This document shows positions 14,163 through 18,446 of a stretch of DNA of 18,446 bases, piece after piece (position 1 is the first letter of the stretch; each line of letters opens with the position of its first letter). The notes beneath the pieces were generated by a model. It did not search any database. It saw only the letters and a program-made list of their open reading frames with translations, and was not told where the DNA came from. Origin of the DNA: Gammaproteobacteria bacterium (GTDB lineage: Bacteria; Pseudomonadota; Gammaproteobacteria; Porifericomitales; Porifericomitaceae); contig JAPPQA010000008.1 in assembly GCA_028817255.1 (NCBI GenBank), positions 1-18,446 of the forward strand. The letters are read 5' to 3'. Both the position numbers and the translations under genes were made by a program.

Positions 14163-16145
14163 ATGTTGCCTGAAATCGGACACTTGGCGTTGATCCTGGC
14201 CCTGGCGCTGGCAGCCATGCTCATGTTGCTGCCCCTGCTCGGTGCGGCTCGCGGCGACCCGCGGTTGATGGCAACCGCCCGTCCCCTGGCCGCCGGCCAG
14301 TTCGCCTTCTTGTCTTTGGCGTTGCTGTGTCTGATATTTTCCTTCGTTCACAACGACTTCTCGGTGAAATACGTCGCCGAGAACTCCAATACCCAACTGC
14401 CGGTCTGGTACCGGGTGTCCGCGGTCTGGGGCGGCCACGAGGGTTCGCTGTTGCTATGGGTGTGGATCCTGGGCGGCTGGACGCTGGCGGTCGCCCTGTG
14501 CAGCAGCGCGCTGCCGCGCGATCTCCTGGCCCGGGTACTGGGCGTGATGGGCATCATTGGCACCGGCTTTATCCTGTTCACCCAGCTGACCTCCAACCCC
14601 TTCGAGCGATTGTTGCCGAACTTTCCCGCTGACGGGCGCGATCTGAACCCCCTGTTGCAGGACATCGGCCTCATCGTTCACCCGCCGATACTTTATATGG
14701 GGTATGTCGGGTTCGCGGTGGCCTTCGCGTTTGTAGTCGCAGCGCTGCTGGCCGGCCGCCTGGACAGCGCCTGGGCGCGTTGGTCGCGCCCCTGGACCAT
14801 CGTGGCTTGGTGCTTCCTGACCCTGGGAATCGCACTGGGCAGCTGGTGGGCGTATTACGAGCTGGGCTGGGGCGGCTGGTGGTTTTGGGACCCGGTCGAA
14901 AACGCCTCGTTCATGCCCTGGCTGGCCGGCACCGCGCTGATCCACTCGCTGGCGGCGACCGAAAAACGCGGAGTGTTCCGCGCCTGGACGGTGCTGCTGG
15001 CGATCACTGCGTTTTCCCTGTGCTTGTTGGGAACTTTCCTGGTCCGCTCCGGGGTGTTGACCTCGGTACACGCATTCGCCACCGATCCCAGCCGCGGGCT
15101 GTTCATTCTGGCGCTGCTGACGGCGGTCACCGGCGGCGCCCTGCTGCTGCTGGCATTGCGCGCGCCTCTGATCCGCAGCGAGAGCAGGTTCCAGCCCCTG
15201 TCGCGGGAAAGCATGTTGCTGATCAACAATCTGCTGCTAATCGGCGCCTGCGGGGTAGTGTTCGTAGGCACGTTGTTCCCGCTGTTGGCCGATGTGCTGC
15301 AACTGGGCAAGTTCTCGGTCGGACCGCCGTACTTCAATGCCCTGTTCGCGCCCCTGTGCCTGGCCCTGCTGGCCGCCCTGGGCGTGGGCCCCATGCTGCG
15401 CTGGAAGCAGCACGACGGCAGGCTGCTGTTCAGGCAAAGCGTGCCCTGGATGCTGGCCAGCCTGGCGCTGGGATTCGGTCTGCCCGCATTGCTGGCAGAG
15501 CGCTTTTATTTCATCGTGGGCCTGTCCCTGTCCCTGGTATGCTGGGTCCTGTGCGGCGAATTGCGCGACGTGCTGGCCAAATTGGCCCACCGGCGCAGGC
15601 CCTGGACCGCGCTGCTGCGCCTGCCGCGCCACTACAAGGGCATGCTGCTGGCCCACCTGGGCGTGGCCGTGGCCGTCACCGGCGTGGCCGTCACCAGCGC
15701 CTACAGCGTCGAGCGCGACGTCAGGCTAACGGTGGCCGAGACGGTCGGCGTCGGACCCTACGACTTCCGGCTGCTGCGGCTGCGCGAACTGGAGGGCCCC
15801 AACTACCGGGCGACCGAGGCCAGCGTAGAGGTGCTGGACGAAGGCCGGCCGGTCGCCATCCTGTCGCCGCAGAAGCGCTTCTATACCGTGCAACAGATGC
15901 CGATGACCGAGGTCGCCATCGAGCCGAGTCTGACCCAGGACCTGTATCTGGCGCTGGGCGAACCGTTGGATGCCACCAGCTGGGCGGTGCGCATCCACTA
16001 CAAGCCGTTCGTGCGCTGGATCTGGCTGGGCGCGCTGCTGATGGCGCTGGGCGGCGCGCTGGCGTTCAGCGATCCGCGCTATCGCCTATTGCGCCGCGAG
16101 CGCCGCCTGGCCGCCGCCGAGGGAATGGATGCCGTCCAAGCGTAA
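14163..16145 (+). CDS. ccmF: Cytochrome c haem lyase subunit CcmF
   Basis: Inner-membrane protein that takes haem from holo-CcmE and, with CcmH and CcmG, helps attach it to apocytochrome c in the periplasm. The product has 660 residues, slightly longer than the E. coli protein. It is a polytopic membrane protein with the tryptophan-rich WWD haem-handling motif at 236-247 (WGGWWFWDPVEN). His173 (HPPILYMGY), His261 (IHSLAATEKRG) and His303 (SVHAFATDP) match the numbering of the E. coli haem-ligand histidines; His498 (LLAHLG) matches the fourth. A large periplasmic loop precedes the last membrane segment (about 620-640). The ATG at 14163 gives the N-terminus MLPEIGHLALILAL usual for the family. 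It overlaps ccmG by 17 bases. Confidence 0.98.
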   Translation: MLPEIGHLALILALALAAMLMLLPLLGAARGDPRLMATARPLAAGQFAFLSLALLCLIFSFVHNDFSVKYVAENSNTQLPVWYRVSAVWGGHEGSLLLWVWILGGWTLAVALCSSALPRDLLARVLGVMGIIGTGFILFTQLTSNPFERLLPNFPADGRDLNPLLQDIGLIVHPPILYMGYVGFAVAFAFVVAALLAGRLDSAWARWSRPWTIVAWCFLTLGIALGSWWAYYELGWGGWWFWDPVENASFMPWLAGTALIHSLAATEKRGVFRAWTVLLAITAFSLCLLGTFLVRSGVLTSVHAFATDPSRGLFILALLTAVTGGALLLLALRAPLIRSESRFQPLSRESMLLINNLLLIGACGVVFVGTLFPLLADVLQLGKFSVGPPYFNALFAPLCLALLAALGVGPMLRWKQHDGRLLFRQSVPWMLASLALGFGLPALLAERFYFIVGLSLSLVCWVLCGELRDVLAKLAHRRRPWTALLRLPRHYKGMLLAHLGVAVAVTGVAVTSAYSVERDVRLTVAETVGVGPYDFRLLRLRELEGPNYRATEASVEVLDEGRPVAILSPQKRFYTVQQMPMTEVAIEPSLTQDLYLALGEPLDATSWAVRIHYKPFVRWIWLGALLMALGGALAFSDPRYRLLRRERRLAAAEGMDAVQA

Positions 16146-16671
16146 CCTGCTGTTGGCGGTGCCGCTGTCCGGCTTCGTGCTGCTACTGGCGGTACTGGGC
16201 TTGGGGCTGCGCTACGATCCCCGCCTGCTGCCCTCGGCCCTGATTGGCAAGCCGCTGCCCGATTTCCAGGCCGAGCGCCTGGACGACCCCGGGCAAACCG
16301 TCACCCCGGCCGATCTTCGGGGGGATATCGCCCTACTCAACATCTGGGCGACATGGTGCCCGACCTGCCGCGCCGAGCACGAGTTTCTGCGCGCGCTGAA
16401 GCAGCAGGGGATCACGATCTACGGAATAAACTACAAAGACCAGCGCGACAAGGCACTGCGCTGGCTGGAGATGCTGGGCGATCCTTACCGACTCAGCATC
16501 TACGACGCCGAGGGACGAATTGGCATCGATCTGGGGGTCTATGGCGCGCCGGAGACCTACCTCCTGGATGCCGCCGGAGTGATCCGCTACCGCCACGTAG
16601 GCGAATTGAACCAACAAACCTGGGAGCGTGAAATTTTGCCCCGGCTCGAGGCGCTGACGAAAGCCGGCTGA
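16129..16671 (+). CDS. ccmG: Thiol:disulfide interchange protein CcmG (DsbE)
   Basis: Membrane-anchored periplasmic thioredoxin-like protein that keeps the CXXCH haem-binding cysteines of apocytochrome c reduced, receiving electrons from DsbD/CcdA. The product has 180 residues: an N-terminal membrane anchor (about 6-27) and a thioredoxin fold with the active site WCPTC (Cys77 and Cys80). The cis-Pro loop GAPETYLLD is typical of the family, and the Glu in it is the usual acidic feature of CcmG. The start at 16129 lies inside the end of ccmF; GAGGG about five bases upstream supports it. The TGA overlaps the ccmH ATG by one base. Confidence 0.97.
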   Translation: MPSKRNLLLAVPLSGFVLLLAVLGLGLRYDPRLLPSALIGKPLPDFQAERLDDPGQTVTPADLRGDIALLNIWATWCPTCRAEHEFLRALKQQGITIYGINYKDQRDKALRWLEMLGDPYRLSIYDAEGRIGIDLGVYGAPETYLLDAAGVIRYRHVGELNQQTWEREILPRLEALTKAG

Positions 16672-17135
16672 TGACCTGGGCCAGACTGCTGTTGCTGTGC
16701 TCCCTGGCGCCCGCGGCCTGGGCCGCGATCGAGGTGCGCGAATTTGCCGCCCCTGCCGAGGAGCAGCGCTTCCAGGACCTGGTCTTCGAGCTGCGCTGCC
16801 CCAAGTGTCAAAATCAAAACATCGCCGACTCCAACGCGCCGCTATCCGCCGACTTGCGGCAAAAAGTCTATGACATGATCCAGGACGGACACAGCGACGA
16901 AGAGATCGTGGCCTACCTGGTGCAACGCTACGGCGACTTTGTGAGCTACCGCCCGCCGCTAAAGCGCGCAACCTGGCTACTGTGGTTTGGCCCCTTGATC
17001 CTCATCGCACTGGTCGGCTTTGGCCTGGCGCTTTGGATTCGCCGCTGCGCCCGGGCCGGGCCGATCACGCTGGATGCGCGGGAGCGCGAACGGGTCGAGA
17101 CCCTGTTAAGTCGCCACGACGACGGCGCCGGATGA
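16671..17135 (+). CDS. ccmH: Cytochrome c maturation protein CcmH (short form)
   Basis: Membrane-anchored periplasmic thiol protein that handles apocytochrome c before haem ligation. The product has 154 residues, matching the short CcmH/CycL form rather than the fused E. coli form. It has a signal peptide (1-18, cleavage after AWA), the family motif LRCPKCQNQNIADSNAPL with Cys43 and Cys46, and a C-terminal membrane segment (about 103-123) followed by a short Arg-rich tail. Its stop overlaps the ccmI start (ATGA at 17132-17135). Confidence 0.97.
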   Translation: MTWARLLLLCSLAPAAWAAIEVREFAAPAEEQRFQDLVFELRCPKCQNQNIADSNAPLSADLRQKVYDMIQDGHSDEEIVAYLVQRYGDFVSYRPPLKRATWLLWFGPLILIALVGFGLALWIRRCARAGPITLDARERERVETLLSRHDDGAG

Positions 17136-18406
17136 GCGCATTCTGGTTCATTGCCGCGGCCCTGGTCGCGGCCGCCGCCGCCTGCATCCTGGCGCCGCTG
17201 TGGCTGCACCAGCCGGAGAAGAAGGCCGGGTTATCGCAGGAAGCGGCCAATACCCGTATCTTCCGCGAGCGCCTGGCCGATCTCGATACCGAGTTGCGGG
17301 AGCGGCGAATCGGCGCGGCGCAATACCAATCCCTGCGTGCCGAGCTGGAGCGGACCCTGCTCAACGACATGCCACAGGAGAACGCGCCGCGCCGACCCGG
17401 CGGGATGCGGGCGCTGGGCACCGCGGCCGCCGTGGTTGCGCCCCTGCTGGCCCTGGGACACTATTACATTGGCTCGTATCGCGGCGAGGCCAGCGAGTGG
17501 ATCGCCCTGCAATCAAGACTGGACGCGGCGGTTCAACGCGCTATGCGCCAACCGCACGAGTTTCCGGAAGAGGCGCACGCGAACCTGCCGGATTTCGTCC
17601 GGGTACTGCAAACCAGGGTCTTGCGCGAGGGCATGAACGACGCGGACAGCCTGTTCCTGCTGGGGCGCGGCCTGGTGCGCCTGCAACTGACCGAGCAGGC
17701 GGTGCTCACCTTGCGCCGCGCCCTGCAATTGGCGCCGGCGCGCACCGACATCAAGATGGGCTATGCGCAGGCGCTGCTGCTGGCCAATGACGGCAAACTC
17801 AATGATGTCATTGCCCGCTTACTGCACGCAGTGCTGCAGTCGGAGCCGGCGCACCAGGGAGCCCTGATGATGCTCGGCCTCGGCGCCCGCAATGCCGGCG
17901 ATCACCAAACGACCCTGTATGCCTGGCGCTCCCTGCTGGAGAAACTGGAACCGGACAGCGAGGCCGCGAACCTGCTCCGGGACAGCATCGCCCGCGTCGA
18001 GCGCGACATGGAAGCCGCCGACGAGGCCGCGCCGGCGGCACCCGCCGCCGGGACAAAGGCGAGCATCACGGTCACAGTGGAATTGGCGCCGGCGCTTGAG
18101 ACGCGGGTCGCGCCTGACGACACCCTGTTCATATTCGCCAAGGCCGCCGCCGGCCCGCCCATGCCGCTGGCGGCGGTGCGCCAGCGCGCCGGGAATTTCC
18201 CGGTCCGGGTCGTGCTGGATGACGCCAAAGCGATGCTGCCGGAGATGCGTCTCTCCGCTTTCCAGGAAGTCGTCGTCGGCGCGCGCATCTCCAAGGGCGG
18301 CGACGTAATGTCCCGGCCCGGCGACCTGGAGGGGCTGTCGGAGACGCTGGATCTCTCCCAGGGGCCGCAGGCCCTCACCCTGACGATTGACCGGGTCGTG
18401 CCCTGA
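17132..18406 (+). CDS. ccmI: Cytochrome c maturation protein CcmI (TPR chaperone)
   Basis: Apocytochrome c chaperone that presents substrate to CcmF and CcmH. The product has 424 residues from ATG 17132; the frame is open further upstream but this ATG overlaps the ccmH stop and begins the first membrane segment (about 3-25). A charged loop with a Leu/Arg-rich amphipathic stretch follows (about 40-75, IFRERLADLDTELRERR), then a second membrane segment (about 92-113). A periplasmic TPR region spans about 160-290 (GRGLVRLQLTEQAVLTLRRAL and later helices). An Ala/Pro-rich linker (about 293-310) leads to a beta-rich C-terminal domain. It corresponds to the C-terminal half of the fused CcmH of E. 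coli. It is the last gene of the unit in this window. Confidence 0.94.
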   Translation: MSAFWFIAAALVAAAAACILAPLWLHQPEKKAGLSQEAANTRIFRERLADLDTELRERRIGAAQYQSLRAELERTLLNDMPQENAPRRPGGMRALGTAAAVVAPLLALGHYYIGSYRGEASEWIALQSRLDAAVQRAMRQPHEFPEEAHANLPDFVRVLQTRVLREGMNDADSLFLLGRGLVRLQLTEQAVLTLRRALQLAPARTDIKMGYAQALLLANDGKLNDVIARLLHAVLQSEPAHQGALMMLGLGARNAGDHQTTLYAWRSLLEKLEPDSEAANLLRDSIARVERDMEAADEAAPAAPAAGTKASITVTVELAPALETRVAPDDTLFIFAKAAAGPPMPLAAVRQRAGNFPVRVVLDDAKAMLPEMRLSAFQEVVVGARISKGGDVMSRPGDLEGLSETLDLSQGPQALTLTIDRVVP

Positions 18407-18445
18407 AACGGTCCTGAAACGGCCCGGAAGCGGCCCGGAAGATAC
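18402..18445. repeat. Imperfect 11-bp tandem repeat after ccmI
   Basis: Four consecutive 11-base units run from the ccmI stop to the window edge: CCTGAAACGGT, CCTGAAACGGC, CCGGAAGCGGC, CCGGAAGATAC. The first includes the TGA stop. The array may continue past the edge. No terminator hairpin is visible in the 40 bases available. Confidence 0.6.
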
Positions 18446-18446
18446 T

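Noticed and set aside
14780..16243. 487-codon plus-strand frame within ccmF
   Set aside because: A shifted reading of ccmF; the ccmF frame keeps all haem-ligand histidines and the WWD motif.

Overview
The window is a gene-dense, GC-rich stretch of a proteobacterial chromosome. The divergent arrangement topA/dprA/lysM against def/fmt, followed by DUF4390, an NtrY/NtrX-type two-component pair and trkA/trkH, fits a gammaproteobacterium, probably a deep-branching lineage near the Gamma/Beta boundary. This placement rests on gene order and protein motifs only. I see no insertion sequence, phage gene, CRISPR array, rRNA or tRNA.

Left arm, minus strand (1-4682): a gene for a secreted LysM-domain protein is followed by dprA (DNA processing for natural transformation) and topA (DNA topoisomerase I). 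topA is cut by the left edge of the window. The three genes read leftward with gaps of about 33 and 40 bp and look like one transcription unit. A 116-bp promoter region at 4683-4798 separates them from the rightward genes.

Central arm, plus strand (4799-14117): def and fmt (N-formyl-methionine handling at the start of translation) overlap. After a GC-rich gap, a DUF4390 protein, a NtrY-like sensor kinase and a NtrX-like regulator follow, joined by ATGA overlaps. Then come trkA and trkH (potassium uptake) and a small SAM-dependent methyltransferase. rsmB, which normally follows fmt in this cluster, is missing. Its place holds about 190 bp of GC-rich sequence with no convincing gene.

Right arm, plus strand (14163-18406): ccmF, ccmG, ccmH and ccmI form a tightly overlapping cytochrome c maturation operon for apocytochrome reduction and haem ligation. 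A perfect TATAAT overlaps the stop codon of the preceding methyltransferase. The haem-delivery genes ccmABCDE are not in the window, so they must lie elsewhere if the pathway is complete.

No wholly new system is evident. The observations most worth a second look are: a NtrX-like regulator whose Walker A, Walker B and GAFTGA elements are all altered or absent; the loss of rsmB; an 80-bp, 3-mismatch internal repeat in topA; a nine-unit 12-bp minisatellite in the LysM gene; and a dprA gene whose start is unclear and sits behind a hairpin.
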